Positions 42,678 to 50,732 are shown, counted from the first letter of the stretch. The stretch: DNA of 54,153 bases from an uncultured Enterococcus sp. (GCF_913775425.1 NZ_CAJYIS010000062.1:1-54153), one strand, 5' to 3'. The notes: generated by a model not told the origin, from the letters alone. Numbers and translations: made by a program.

Positions 42678-43346
42678 ATGAAAAAACGCTGTGCAGCACT
42701 AGCTTTAAAGAAAATCCGATCTGGTATGGTATTAGGTCTGGGTGGTGGAAGTACGATTGGGTATCTAGTCGATATGATCAAAGAAACTAAATTAGACGTT
42801 CAAATCGTTACACCTTCAGAAAAAACCAAGCAACATTGTATCAATTCAGGCTTAACAGTACTAGACACGGCTTATGTGTCACAAGTTGATTTAGCCTTCG
42901 ATGGTTGTGATGAAGTCGATGAAGAACTGATCGTGTTGAAATCAATGGGCGGAATCCATACGGAAGAAAAAATCATTGCACAAATGGCTAAAGAATATAT
43001 TGTGTTGGTCGATGAAAGTAAAGTATCCAAAACGTTAAGCTTTAAAGTCCCACTTACTTTAGAAGTAGTCAAAGAAGCTATTGGAAGCGTCATTGAATCA
43101 TTGAAACCATTAGGGACAAGTGCACTCCGTATGAGTCAAACGAGTGATTCTTATACGTATACAAGTCGTGGAACAGTATTAATCGATTTTATACCACAAA
43201 CTATTGAGTTCGCTAGATTAAATCAAAGGTTACTTATGACACCTGGAATCGTGGATACATCATTATTTTACAAAATCGCTACCGGAGCAATCGTGGTGAC
43301 AGAAACTACAGATTATGAACTAACAGGAGGAAAGTCGAATGTATAA
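42678..43346 (+). CDS. Ribose-5-phosphate isomerase A-like protein
   Basis: RpiA-fold protein, 222 residues, predicted to interconvert aldose and ketose phosphates. The catalytic pattern is recognisable: GLGGGSTIGYLV (substrate loop), DGCDEVDEEL with both Asp, a Lys in VLKSMGG and a Glu in TEEKI. The glycine-rich loop normally reading KGGGGA is changed to KSMGGI and the usual GLGTGST to GLGGGST. The protein is therefore a divergent paralogue, perhaps on another sugar phosphate. Its position behind an RpiR regulator and before an oxidoreductase supports a dedicated sugar pathway. ATG with AAAGGGG. Confidence 0.8.
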   Translation: MKKRCAALALKKIRSGMVLGLGGGSTIGYLVDMIKETKLDVQIVTPSEKTKQHCINSGLTVLDTAYVSQVDLAFDGCDEVDEELIVLKSMGGIHTEEKIIAQMAKEYIVLVDESKVSKTLSFKVPLTLEVVKEAIGSVIESLKPLGTSALRMSQTSDSYTYTSRGTVLIDFIPQTIEFARLNQRLLMTPGIVDTSLFYKIATGAIVVTETTDYELTGGKSNV

Positions 43347-44304
43347 TTGGGGAATCATCGGAACTGGAGTCATTGCAAGAGAGATGGCTGAAGCGTTTAA
43401 GGCATTAGATCGTAAAGTGTATGGAGTCACGAGCGCACGTTTTGAACGAGCAGAAACGTTTGCCAAAAATTATGATATTGAGCACATCTATAAAGATGTT
43501 ACAGAATTGCTCAAAGACGAAGCAATCGATATCGTGTATATCGCTACTCCGCATAATCTGCATTATGAACAAATCAAAGCTGCGTTACTACAAAATAAAC
43601 ATGTTTTTTGTGAAAAGGCGATTACAGTCAATGATCGTCAGTTGGAAGAGTGTGTCTCATTAGCAAAAGAGCGCGGCCTGATTTTATCTGACGGCGTGAC
43701 GCTATTCCATATGCCTCTTTACAAAAAATTACAAAAAATCGTAGCTAGTGGCGAATTAGGTCCTGTTAAAATGGTTCAAGTCAATTTTGGAAGCTGTAAA
43801 GAATATGATGTGACGAATCGGTTTTTCTCAAAAGAATTAGCTGGCGGAGCTTTACTTGATATTGGTGTATATGCTACTTCGTTTGCGCGCTATTTCATGA
43901 GTAGTCAACCGAATGTCGTCTTGACTACCGGTAACTTTTTTGAAACAGGTGTAGACGAAACATCGGGCATTTTATTGAAAAATCCAGATGGAGAGATGTC
44001 AGTGATGGCTTTGACAATGCGGGCGAAACAACCCAAACGAGGAGTAGTCGCATGTGAGAAAGCATTCATCGAAATCAATAACTATCCTAGGGCACAGGAA
44101 GCAACGATCACGTATACAGAAACAGGAGAGACGATCACGATTACAGAAGGCGAAACTGCTCGAGCCTTAGAATATGAAATTTTAGATATGGAAGACTACA
44201 TCACCAACCAATCGGGTGAACAAAACTTACAACTTGTTCGAGACGTTATGGCCACATTGACAAGTATTCGTACGCAGTGGGGAATGGTTTATCCTTTTGA
44301 ATAG
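43339..44304 (+). CDS. Gfo/Idh/MocA-family oxidoreductase
   Basis: NAD(P)-dependent sugar or polyol dehydrogenase type protein, 321 residues. Rossmann N-terminus WGIIGTGVIAREMAEAF, DIVYIATPHNLHYEQIKAAL, the family EK motif in VFCEKAITVN, and the C-terminal half with GGALLDIGVYATSFARYF (Asp/His-type active site region). It overlaps the RpiA-like gene by 8 bases. Substrate is unknown; coupling to an aldose-ketose isomerase suggests oxidation or reduction of a sugar that enters the pentose phosphate pool. Confidence 0.87.
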   Translation: MYNWGIIGTGVIAREMAEAFKALDRKVYGVTSARFERAETFAKNYDIEHIYKDVTELLKDEAIDIVYIATPHNLHYEQIKAALLQNKHVFCEKAITVNDRQLEECVSLAKERGLILSDGVTLFHMPLYKKLQKIVASGELGPVKMVQVNFGSCKEYDVTNRFFSKELAGGALLDIGVYATSFARYFMSSQPNVVLTTGNFFETGVDETSGILLKNPDGEMSVMALTMRAKQPKRGVVACEKAFIEINNYPRAQEATITYTETGETITITEGETARALEYEILDMEDYITNQSGEQNLQLVRDVMATLTSIRTQWGMVYPFE

Positions 44305-44332
44305 TTGACAATTTTTTTTAGCATGGTATGAT
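44305..44332 (+). promoter_or_regulatory. Promoter of the Met T-box operon
   Basis: TTGACA (44305-44310), 16-bp spacer, TATGAT (44327-44332), starting at the stop codon of the oxidoreductase gene. Confidence 0.75.
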
Positions 44333-44339
44333 AACAATC

Positions 44340-44564
44340 ACATATAGATCCAATGGAAAGAAGAGTACGTTTTAATTGGTTGTTTAGAGAGGTTTTGGTT
44401 GGTGAAAAAAGCCCGGAGTTAAAGCAGAAGATGGTCTTTTCGGACAAGAGTGATCTTGCGGCCTGTTCTACGTTACAGAACGCTTAAGGGGAAATGATTT
44501 CCTAAATTAAGGTGGTACCACGTGATTACACGTCCTTTGTCGGCTGACAAAGGACGTTTTTTTT
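44340..44564 (+). promoter_or_regulatory. T-box leader, probably tRNA-Met responsive
   Basis: Stem I segment GAGAGG...GGTTGGTGAAAA near 44390-44408, candidate specifier ATG (Met) at 44431-44433 (context GAAGATGGTC), T-box sequence AAGGTGGTACCACG at 44509-44522. The terminator ACGTCCTTTGTC / GACAAAGGACGT (44530-44557) is followed by eight T. A Met specifier fits the MetE-like gene downstream; the specifier position was judged by eye. Confidence 0.88.
44530..44564 (+). terminator. Regulated terminator of the Met T-box
   Basis: 12-bp perfect stem with GGCT loop and T-run; competes with the antiterminator containing the T-box sequence. Confidence 0.9.
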
Positions 44565-44592
44565 AGTTAAAAAGGAAAAGGAATGGTGAAAG

Positions 44593-45738
44593 ATGGGAAA
44601 ACAACAAGCTCCATATCGTGTCGATCATGTCGGTAGTTTTTTACGACCAGAACGTTTGAAAGAAGCGAAACTAGCAGAAAAAAATGGGCAAATCTCATTA
44701 GAAAAACGCAAGGAAATCGAATCTGAAGAAATTGAAGCGTTGGTTGCGCAACAAGTAAAAGCAGGACTTAAGGGAATTACAGATGGAGAGTTCCGTCGTG
44801 GTTTTTGGCATCTTGATTTTTTAGAAGGACTCGATGGGGTTGAAGGCTATACACCAGAACAATACAATCAAGTGTTTCATGGGAAACCCGCTCCAGCCTA
44901 TAATATTCGTTTGGTTGATCGAGTATCATTTTCAGATACACATCCATTTATTGAAGATTTTCGTCAATTGAAAAAAGTGGTTGATCAGTATGAAGGAGTA
45001 GAAGCTAAAGCGACAATTCCAAGTCCAACGATGCTGTTACGTCAGGAGTTGCTTGCCAATGATGGAACTTCACATCTATCCGAGATCTATCCGGATTTAA
45101 ATGAGTTTTATCAAGATTTAGCTACTGCGTATCAAGAGGCGATCCAAGCTTTTTATGCAGCAGGCTGTCGCTATTTACAATTTGACGATACAAATTGGGC
45201 CTTTTTAGCAGATGCTACAAAACGTGCAGAAATTACACAAAAAGGAATCGATCCAGAATATATTGCGGCGATTTGTACAAAGATCATCAATGCTTCATTA
45301 GCGAATAAACCAGTAGATATGGTGATTACAACACACATTTGTCGTGGTAATCATGCCTCTTCTTGGTTGTTCTCAGGAGGATATGAGCCTATCGCTAAAG
45401 AATTGTTTGCAACAGACTATGATGGTTTTTTCTTGGAATACGACTCTGATCGTGCGGGTGATTTTACACCACTACGCTATTGGAAAGAAGCAGGTAAAAA
45501 GAGTCAAGTCGTTTTAGGTTTAGTCACATCGAAAACACCTGAACTAGAAGATCCTGAACAGATCAAAGCACGAGTACTAGAAGCACAAGCATATATCCCA
45601 TTAGAGTATTTAAGTATCAGTCCACAATGTGGATTTGCTTCAACCGAAGAAGGAAATCACTTAACGTTTGCAGAACAATGGGACAAAATCAATCATTTGC
45701 AAACCATCGCTCAAGATATTTGGGTCGATCATGTCTGA
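44593..45738 (+). CDS. MetE C-terminal-domain-like methyltransferase (YxjG/YxjH type)
   Basis: Single-domain homologue of the catalytic half of cobalamin-independent methionine synthase, 381 residues versus about 750 for full MetE. Zinc and substrate residues are visible: DHVGSFLRP and GLKGITDGEFRRG, the ligands His and Cys in TTHICRGNH, Glu in FFLEYDSDRAG, and Cys in SPQCGFAS. It lacks the N-terminal folate-binding half, so the methyl donor is uncertain. Control by a Met T-box supports a role in methionine synthesis or salvage. ATG with GGAATGGTGAAAG. It overlaps the Nudix gene by 8 bases. Confidence 0.87.
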   Translation: MGKQQAPYRVDHVGSFLRPERLKEAKLAEKNGQISLEKRKEIESEEIEALVAQQVKAGLKGITDGEFRRGFWHLDFLEGLDGVEGYTPEQYNQVFHGKPAPAYNIRLVDRVSFSDTHPFIEDFRQLKKVVDQYEGVEAKATIPSPTMLLRQELLANDGTSHLSEIYPDLNEFYQDLATAYQEAIQAFYAAGCRYLQFDDTNWAFLADATKRAEITQKGIDPEYIAAICTKIINASLANKPVDMVITTHICRGNHASSWLFSGGYEPIAKELFATDYDGFFLEYDSDRAGDFTPLRYWKEAGKKSQVVLGLVTSKTPELEDPEQIKARVLEAQAYIPLEYLSISPQCGFASTEEGNHLTFAEQWDKINHLQTIAQDIWVDHV

Positions 45739-46177
45739 TTTAACGGTCGACTTGACTCAAGGGAAATTAAATATCCGTGTAGCGGCATTTTGTGAGGTCG
45801 ACAATCGAGTACTGGTGTGCCGCTATCCAGATCAAACGCTTACTCTACCAGGCGGACGAGTAAAATTTGGTGAATCGACTAGTGAAGCACTGCAGCGTGA
45901 AATAAAAGAAGAATTAAATACGACATGTGTGGCAATGGAGTATCTAGGTGTCATCGAAAATTTCTTTTCACATCAAACAGCGTATCATGAATTTTTATTT
46001 GTATATGCCGTACAATTGGCAGATCATGATCTATTTCAACAAACAGAAACTGAGGAATTTACTTGGCTTCCTTTAAAAGAAGTCAAACAACAACTTACAC
46101 CACAAGCAATTTTAACGTTAAAACAAACATTAACGACACATAGTATAAATAAAGAAAGCTCATTCTCAATAGAATGA
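45731..46177 (+). CDS. Nudix hydrolase
   Basis: 148 residues with a complete Nudix box, GGRVKFGESTSEALQREIKE followed by EL (pattern GX5EX7REUXEE), after an N-terminal beta segment NIRVAAFCEVDNRVLVCRY. Substrate is not predictable from the motif. The open frame extends 63 bases upstream inside the MetE-like gene; ATG 45731, overlapping that gene's stop by 8 bases, is the sensible start and gives translational coupling. The stop codon lies in the right arm of the operon terminator. Confidence 0.85.
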   Translation: MSDLTVDLTQGKLNIRVAAFCEVDNRVLVCRYPDQTLTLPGGRVKFGESTSEALQREIKEELNTTCVAMEYLGVIENFFSHQTAYHEFLFVYAVQLADHDLFQQTETEEFTWLPLKEVKQQLTPQAILTLKQTLTTHSINKESSFSIE

Positions 46178-46185
46178 GCTTTTTT
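46155..46185 (+). terminator. Terminator of the Met T-box operon
   Basis: 12-bp stem AAAGCTCATTCT / AGAATGAGCTTT with CAAT loop and T's, overlapping the end of the Nudix gene. Confidence 0.88.
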
Positions 46186-46220
46186 GTCGTAATATATCCG
46201 TTAAATAGCGAGGGAAAAGA

Positions 46221-46721
46221 TCAAGCTTGTTCTAGTCTTAATAGAGTTGTTTTGCGGTCTAAACCACCAGCGTATCCAGTCAATTGGCCATTTTTTGCAA
46301 TCACACGGTGACAAGGAATAAAGATCGAGAGTGGATTTTTACCTACAGCTCCACCTACAGCGCGCGCACTGGTAGATTTTTGCAACTGGGTGTATTGATT
46401 TGCGATATCCATATAAGCAAGTGTTTGTCCATAAGGGATGTGGAGTAATAATCTCCAAATTCTTTGTTGATATACCGTTCCATTAGGTGTTAAATAGTCG
46501 TAAATCTCAGTAATACTAGGATTTTGACCAGCAAAATAAGCATCTAAAAATGTAGTGAATGGTTGAAATAAAGGGTCATCTTTGGTGGTGATCGTACAAT
46601 TGTTAGGATCGATTTTTTGAAAATAATGTGCTTGACCTTCAAACCAAGCACCAATTAAATTTTCTTCTTCTCGTACTAAGGACAAGATACCTAAAGGGGA
46701 TTGATAATCTAAGCGATGCAT
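46221..46721 (-). CDS. ogt: Methylated-DNA-protein-cysteine methyltransferase
   Basis: Suicide DNA repair enzyme that takes methyl groups from O6-methylguanine. The 166 residues hold the acceptor motif IPCHRVIA (Cys near 138), the helix-turn-helix and arginine-finger segment STSARAVGGAVGKNP, and the C-terminal LTGYAGGLDRKTTLLRLE. ATG with AAAGGAG. Monocistronic, convergent with the Met operon and without an Ada-type regulatory domain. Confidence 0.94.
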   Translation of the reverse strand: MHRLDYQSPLGILSLVREEENLIGAWFEGQAHYFQKIDPNNCTITTKDDPLFQPFTTFLDAYFAGQNPSITEIYDYLTPNGTVYQQRIWRLLLHIPYGQTLAYMDIANQYTQLQKSTSARAVGGAVGKNPLSIFIPCHRVIAKNGQLTGYAGGLDRKTTLLRLEQA

Positions 46722-46965
46722 ATTATTTACTCCTTTTATTTTTAGTGTACAAGAACCAGATCCAAAATACGAGTCTAATTTTATGGAAAGTAAAATGAAT
46801 ATTCGTTTTTATTTCATGATAGTTTTCTGAAACGCATTTATTCAAGAAAAATTCAGTAAATAATAAGAAAATTTGTGAGAGAGCACTTACAATTTTCGGA
46901 AAGTTGGTGTAAGCTTAATTTTATATAAAAGTAAATTTAAAGTATGTTCTAAGGAGTTTTGTAAA

Positions 46966-47235
46966 ATGGAAGAAGCAAAATGGCATGCCCATTTAGGGAA
47001 AGTTGCAACTGTAACCGCGATCATTATGTACGTTTCATACGGTCCGCAAATCTATGGAAATTTAACTGGGAACCCGACTGGCTATTTACAACCATTGGCC
47101 GCCGCTGTAAACTGTTCATTATGGGTCGTATATGGATATGGAAAACCACAAAAAGACTGGCCAGTAGTACTTGCTAACTTACCAGGAGTAATTTTTGGTT
47201 TATTGGCTGCGGTAACTGGCTTTATTGCACAGTAA
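46966..47235 (+). CDS. SemiSWEET-family sugar transporter
   Basis: Small PQ-loop membrane protein, 89 residues with three hydrophobic helices; family members dimerise into a sugar uniporter. Visible family features are TAIIMYVSYGPQIYGNLTGN (PQ motif), NCSLWVVYGYGKPQKDWP and PGVIFGLLAAVTGFIA. ATG with CTAAGGAG. Monocistronic with terminator, just before an RpiB-like gene, which hints at pentose or tetrose use, but the two transcripts are separate. Sugar specificity is unknown. Confidence 0.88.
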   Translation: MEEAKWHAHLGKVATVTAIIMYVSYGPQIYGNLTGNPTGYLQPLAAAVNCSLWVVYGYGKPQKDWPVVLANLPGVIFGLLAAVTGFIAQ

Positions 47236-47242
47236 AACATAT

Positions 47243-47283
47243 ACGAAGAAATTCTTCAACTGAAGATTTTCTTCGTTTTTTAT
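47243..47283 (+). terminator. Terminator after the SemiSWEET gene
   Basis: Stem ACGAAGAAATTCTTC / GAAGATTTTCTTCGT, loop AACT, T-run. Confidence 0.88.
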
Positions 47284-47301
47284 TTCATTAGGAGGAAAAT
47301 A

Positions 47302-47769
47302 ATGAGAATCAGTCTAGCAAGTGATCATGCAGGTGTTGCATTAAAAAAAGAAATTATCAAACAATTAGAAGCGATGGGGCATACAGTTTATGACTTTGGT
47401 CCGTATACTGAAGAAGCAGTAGATCTATCAGATTTCGTTTATCCAGCCGCACTAGCAGTGGCTAAAGGCGAGTACGATCGCGGGATTTTTGTCGATGGTG
47501 TGGGTTATGGCAGTGCGTTGATTGCCAATCGTATTTTGGGAATCGATGCAGTAGTATGTCAAGATCCGTTTTGTGCAAAACTCGCACGTGAACATACAGA
47601 TAGCAATGTCTTGTGTTTAGGTGGAAAAATCATCGGATCAGCGATTGCTGCAGAAATCGTGCATACTTGGATGACAACAGACTTTTTAGAAGAAGAAAAA
47701 TATCAGCGTCGTGTTAAAAAAGTTCAAGCGATTTCAGAAAAACATTTACGCCCTTTAACTGAACTGTAA
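47302..47769 (+). CDS. RpiB/LacA/LacB-family protein without the catalytic cysteine
   Basis: 155 residues of the RpiB fold: N-terminal ISLASDHAGVALKKEI, the LAREHTDSNVLCLGGKIIG segment with the conserved His, and the usual length. The active-site loop, normally ICGTGIG with Cys as the isomerisation base, reads FVDGVGYGS, with Asp at that place. Some RpiB enzymes use an acidic base instead, so activity is not excluded, but the change sets it apart from ordinary ribose or galactose-6-phosphate isomerases. ATG with AGGAGG. Own terminator follows. Confidence 0.82.
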   Translation: MRISLASDHAGVALKKEIIKQLEAMGHTVYDFGPYTEEAVDLSDFVYPAALAVAKGEYDRGIFVDGVGYGSALIANRILGIDAVVCQDPFCAKLAREHTDSNVLCLGGKIIGSAIAAEIVHTWMTTDFLEEEKYQRRVKKVQAISEKHLRPLTEL

Positions 47770-47771
47770 AC

Positions 47772-47804
47772 ATATTCGAGTCTATTTGACTCGAATATTT
47801 TTTT
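47772..47804 (+). terminator. Terminator after the RpiB-like gene
   Basis: 11-bp stem ATATTCGAGTC / GACTCGAATAT, 5-nt loop, seven T. Confidence 0.9.
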
Positions 47805-47883
47805 CATCTTAAGTAGACCAGATTAGGCAAAGAAATGGAATTCCAGTATACTAACAACATAAATAGAATAGGAGTGAGCCTGT

Positions 47884-48840
47884 TTGGAAGTAAAGCAGAA
47901 GAATGGAATGGGATCAGTATTAGCAGCACTAGCTGCCAATATCTTAGTTGCCATTAGTAAATTTGTTGGTTTTTTCGTTAGTGGAAGTGCCGCTATGTTA
48001 AATGAAAGTATCCATAGTGTTGTGGATTGTAGTAATCAAATCTTACTAATTTTTGGAGATCGTCGTTCAAAATTAGGGCGTAGCGACTTGCATCAGTTCG
48101 GTGAAGCACGAGCAAAATACTTTTTTAGTACGATTGTAGCCACTATGTTATTTTTTGGTGGTGGTGTATTAGGAATTATGGAAGCGATCGAAAAATTATT
48201 GCATCCTAGTCATGAAGTGAATAATCCTTGGATCGTATTAGGGATTTTAGCATTCGGGATCGTTGTCGAGGGGGCTTCTTTGCGAGTAGCGATGAAAGAA
48301 ATTCGTGAACTCAATATAGAAAAATTATCGATTCCTAAATTTTTGCGAGAAAGCCGTCACAGTGAAATTTTAATTATTTTCACAGAAGATTTTTGTGCTG
48401 TTATTGGACTATTTTTAGCTGTTATAGGGACGATCCTTGCGATGGTTACGGGAAATCCTTTCTATGATGCATTGAGTGGTCTATTTATTGGACTGTTACT
48501 GACTGGAGCAGCGATTTTTCTCGCAAAAGAGTTTTATAGTTTGATCATTGGTGAAAGTGTGACTGCTAGTGATTTAAAAATCATCGTCAATGAATTTAAG
48601 CGTAAAGATATCGAACGCTTAATCGATATCAAAACAATCCACATGGGACCAGACGAAGTGATGATTGCAGCAAAAGTCGATCTATTAGATACTAAAGAAG
48701 ATCAAGGATATGCAATCATTAATGAGATTGAAGCAGATATCCGCGCAGAATTTCCGGATAAGACGCTGTACATCTATATTGAAACCGATAAGTATGATCC
48801 AAATTATCAAAGTCATACTGAAGAAGATTCTATTTTGTAG
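47884..48840 (+). CDS. Cation diffusion facilitator family transporter
   Basis: Proton-coupled divalent metal exporter type, 318 residues. About five to six transmembrane segments, the CDF signature SGSAAMLNESIHSVVDCSNQ with the metal-site HSVVD, a second site region in TEDFCAVIGL, and a C-terminal cytosolic ferredoxin-like domain (IKTIHMGPDEVMIAAKVDL). A TTG start (47884) with GGAG nine bases upstream is the best fit; an in-frame ATG at 47908 lacks a site. Metal is unknown; given zinc genes elsewhere, zinc or manganese are candidates. It leads a three-gene unit with PsiE-like and S51 genes. Confidence 0.86.
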   Translation: MEVKQKNGMGSVLAALAANILVAISKFVGFFVSGSAAMLNESIHSVVDCSNQILLIFGDRRSKLGRSDLHQFGEARAKYFFSTIVATMLFFGGGVLGIMEAIEKLLHPSHEVNNPWIVLGILAFGIVVEGASLRVAMKEIRELNIEKLSIPKFLRESRHSEILIIFTEDFCAVIGLFLAVIGTILAMVTGNPFYDALSGLFIGLLLTGAAIFLAKEFYSLIIGESVTASDLKIIVNEFKRKDIERLIDIKTIHMGPDEVMIAAKVDLLDTKEDQGYAIINEIEADIRAEFPDKTLYIYIETDKYDPNYQSHTEEDSIL

Positions 48841-48852
48841 GGAGAAAAGAAT

Positions 48853-49275
48853 ATGAGTCAATGGTTATTAAAAATTGAAAAAAAGATTTTGGCCTTTTTA
48901 ATGGCTTTGAGCTCGATTGCGCTAGTACTAGTTGGCATTATTATCACATTTTTTTTATTTAAAGAAGTGTATCATTTGTTCACGTTTGCTCTAGCTGTCG
49001 ATACAAATGCTGTTTATTACGATGCATTAGAAAGCATCCTTTCGTTTTTCTTATTCTTTGAATTTTTAACTTTGATCATTACATCGATCAAAAATCAAGG
49101 ACACGTTTCATTGAGTTTTTTACTGACGTTAGGTTTGACGGCGTTGATTCGACTATTATTGACGTATCATGACCAAGTATTTGGGCTTGTTGTCATTGCG
49201 ATCTCGATTGTTTTATTATTATTTGGTATGTCTTTAGTATTAAAACAAGAAAAAGGAGAAAAACATGAAAACTAA
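48853..49275 (+). CDS. PsiE-like membrane protein
   Basis: 140 residues with four hydrophobic segments (FLMALSSIALVLVGIIITFF; ILSFFLFFEFLTLII; LSFLLTLGLTALIRLLLTY; VFGLVVIAISIVLLLFGMSL), matching the phosphate-starvation-inducible PsiE family. The molecular role of the family is unknown. ATG with AGGGAGAAAAG, 12 bases after the CDF gene; overlaps the next gene by 11 bases. Confidence 0.8.
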   Translation: MSQWLLKIEKKILAFLMALSSIALVLVGIIITFFLFKEVYHLFTFALAVDTNAVYYDALESILSFFLFFEFLTLIITSIKNQGHVSLSFLLTLGLTALIRLLLTYHDQVFGLVVIAISIVLLLFGMSLVLKQEKGEKHEN

Positions 49276-49840
49276 ATTCTTATGTTCTTCATTTTTAGGT
49301 AGCCAAAACTTGTTTACTAGCGAAGTTTGTTTAAGGAATAAGCATATCGGATTTATTCCTACAGCTAGTGTTGTAGAAGAATATTCGGATTATGTTACTG
49401 AGACCTATAATTTTTTTGAAAAATCAGCACAGCAGATTACAAAAATCGAATTAGACCAGATTTCTTTTGTGCAACTTGAAGATGTATTAAAACGCATTGA
49501 CATTCTTTTTATCAGCGGTGGGAATACATTTTATTTGCTCGAAGCAGTGAAACGTTCAGGACTGGCTCAATTGCTAGAAGAGTACTTAGCCAATGGCAAT
49601 TATTTGATTGGAGAGTCAGCAGGAGCTGTAATCATGACGCCAGATATAACATATATTAACGCAATGGATGATCCTAAAAAAGCAATGCTATCTGATACAA
49701 ACGGCTTATCATTAGTGGATCGTCCCATTATTCCACATGTTGCTAGTACATATTTGGGTGAAGCAGCTGAAACATTGCTTAAGCAATTTCAAAATCAAGT
49801 GCATTATGCTTTAAGTGATGAAGAAGCTTTATTCTTTTAA
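49265..49840 (+). CDS. Peptidase S51 (PepE-like) family protein, short C-terminus
   Basis: Class I glutamine amidotransferase-like serine peptidase fold, 191 residues. The nucleophile elbow GESAGAVIMTP carries the Ser; GGNTFYLLEAV and a His in PIIPHVAS support the family. It ends at SDEEALFF, where most relatives continue for some residues through a final beta strand, so the C-terminus may be slightly truncated. Starts inside the PsiE-like gene after AAAAGGAG. Confidence 0.82.
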   Translation: MKTKFLCSSFLGSQNLFTSEVCLRNKHIGFIPTASVVEEYSDYVTETYNFFEKSAQQITKIELDQISFVQLEDVLKRIDILFISGGNTFYLLEAVKRSGLAQLLEEYLANGNYLIGESAGAVIMTPDITYINAMDDPKKAMLSDTNGLSLVDRPIIPHVASTYLGEAAETLLKQFQNQVHYALSDEEALFF

Positions 49841-49850
49841 CGAAAAATGA

Positions 49851-49877
49851 AGTAGCTCAAAAAGAGCTGCTTTTTTT
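49851..49877 (+). terminator. Terminator after the S51 peptidase gene
   Basis: 8-bp stem AGTAGCTC / GAGCTGCT (one G-U), A5 loop, T-run. Confidence 0.85.
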
Positions 49878-49878
49878 A

Positions 49879-49962
49879 TTACAAAAAGTAAGCATATCTC
49901 TTTACTTATTTTTTGTAAGTGATAGTATTGAGTTACTAAATCACCTACAAAAAGAAAGTAGG
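49879..49962. promoter_or_regulatory. Cluster of three operator-like inverted repeats before the FMN reductase gene
   Basis: TTACAAAAAGTAA (49879-49891), ACTTATTTTTTGTAAGT (49904-49920) and CCTACAAAAAGAAAGTAGG (49944-49962) all have a TAC/GTA- or ACTTA/TAAGT-type arm around an A/T core, covering the promoter and ribosome binding region. Looks like sites for one winged-helix (HxlR or MarR type) repressor. Confidence 0.5.
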
Positions 49963-49970
49963 AAAACAGA

Positions 49971-50492
49971 ATGAAATTTGGGATTATTTTAGGAAGTACT
50001 AGAGAAGGACGTGTTAGTCCACAAGTCGGAGCGTATATTAAACAATTGGCGATGACACAAGAAGGACATGAATTTGAAATTATTGATATTTTAGATTATG
50101 ATTTACCATTTTTAGGTACAGGAACTCCAAATACTGCTTGGAATGAAAAAATCGATTCTTTAGATGGTTATATCTTTATTACACAAGAATATAATCATGG
50201 TATGAGTGGTGCATTAAAAAATGCAATCGACAGTGCGCGTGAAGAGTGGTTTAATAAAGCAGCCGGCATTGTAAGTTACGGATCTGGTGGCGGTATCCGT
50301 GCGGCTGAGCAATTACGCTTAGTTTTAGCTGAACAAAAAGTAGCAGGTGTGCGCACAAATCCTGCATTTAATTTATTTACAGATTTTGAAAACTTTGCTG
50401 AATTCAAACCAGGTGAACATATGGCACAAGGAGTCTTGGATATGTTTGAGGAATTGATCACTTGGGCTAAAGCATTAAAAACAATTCGTTAA
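49971..50492 (+). CDS. NADPH-dependent FMN reductase family flavoprotein
   Basis: Flavodoxin-fold oxidoreductase, 173 residues: GIILGSTREGRVSPQVG (FMN phosphate loop), the family motif TQEYNHGMSGALKNAID near 81-97, and IVSYGSGGGIRAAEQLR. Enzymes of this type reduce quinones, azo compounds or flavins. ATG with AAAGTAGGAAAACAG. Monocistronic. The repeated inverted motifs in its promoter suggest induction by electrophiles or oxidants, but the regulator is not in this window. Confidence 0.87.
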   Translation: MKFGIILGSTREGRVSPQVGAYIKQLAMTQEGHEFEIIDILDYDLPFLGTGTPNTAWNEKIDSLDGYIFITQEYNHGMSGALKNAIDSAREEWFNKAAGIVSYGSGGGIRAAEQLRLVLAEQKVAGVRTNPAFNLFTDFENFAEFKPGEHMAQGVLDMFEELITWAKALKTIR

Positions 50493-50590
50493 GAAAATGA
50501 ACAACTATGTGAAATGCGAGTAGATTAGAATTATTATTGCTAACGAAAACAATGAAATCTCGCTAGAAAATTGATAACATAACTATGCTA

Positions 50591-50628
50591 AAAACAGACG
50601 AAGAACGATTCTTTGTCTGTTTTTTTTA
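50591..50628 (+). terminator. Terminator after the FMN reductase gene
   Basis: Stem AAAACAGACGAAGAA / TTCTTTGTCTGTTTT (one mismatch-like G/T), loop CGA, T-run. Confidence 0.88.
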
Positions 50629-50650
50629 TGGAAAAAAACTACTTTATTTA

Positions 50651-50691
50651 TTTGTGAAAAAAATATTTAACTTTTGTTTTTTGTGAAAAAA
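50651..50691 (+). repeat. Direct repeat upstream of lutA
   Basis: TTTGTGAAAAAA at 50651-50662 and 50680-50691, 29 bp apart, flanking and overlapping the -35 region. Contains TTGTGAA, a Rex half-site. Confidence 0.5.
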
Positions 50692-50702
50692 GGGAGTATA
50701 AT
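50674..50702 (+). promoter_or_regulatory. lutABC promoter
   Basis: TTGTTT (50674-50679), 17-bp spacer, TATAAT (50697-50702). Confidence 0.65.
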
Positions 50703-50732
50703 GGAATTATTCTAGTGTGGGAGATGACAGTG

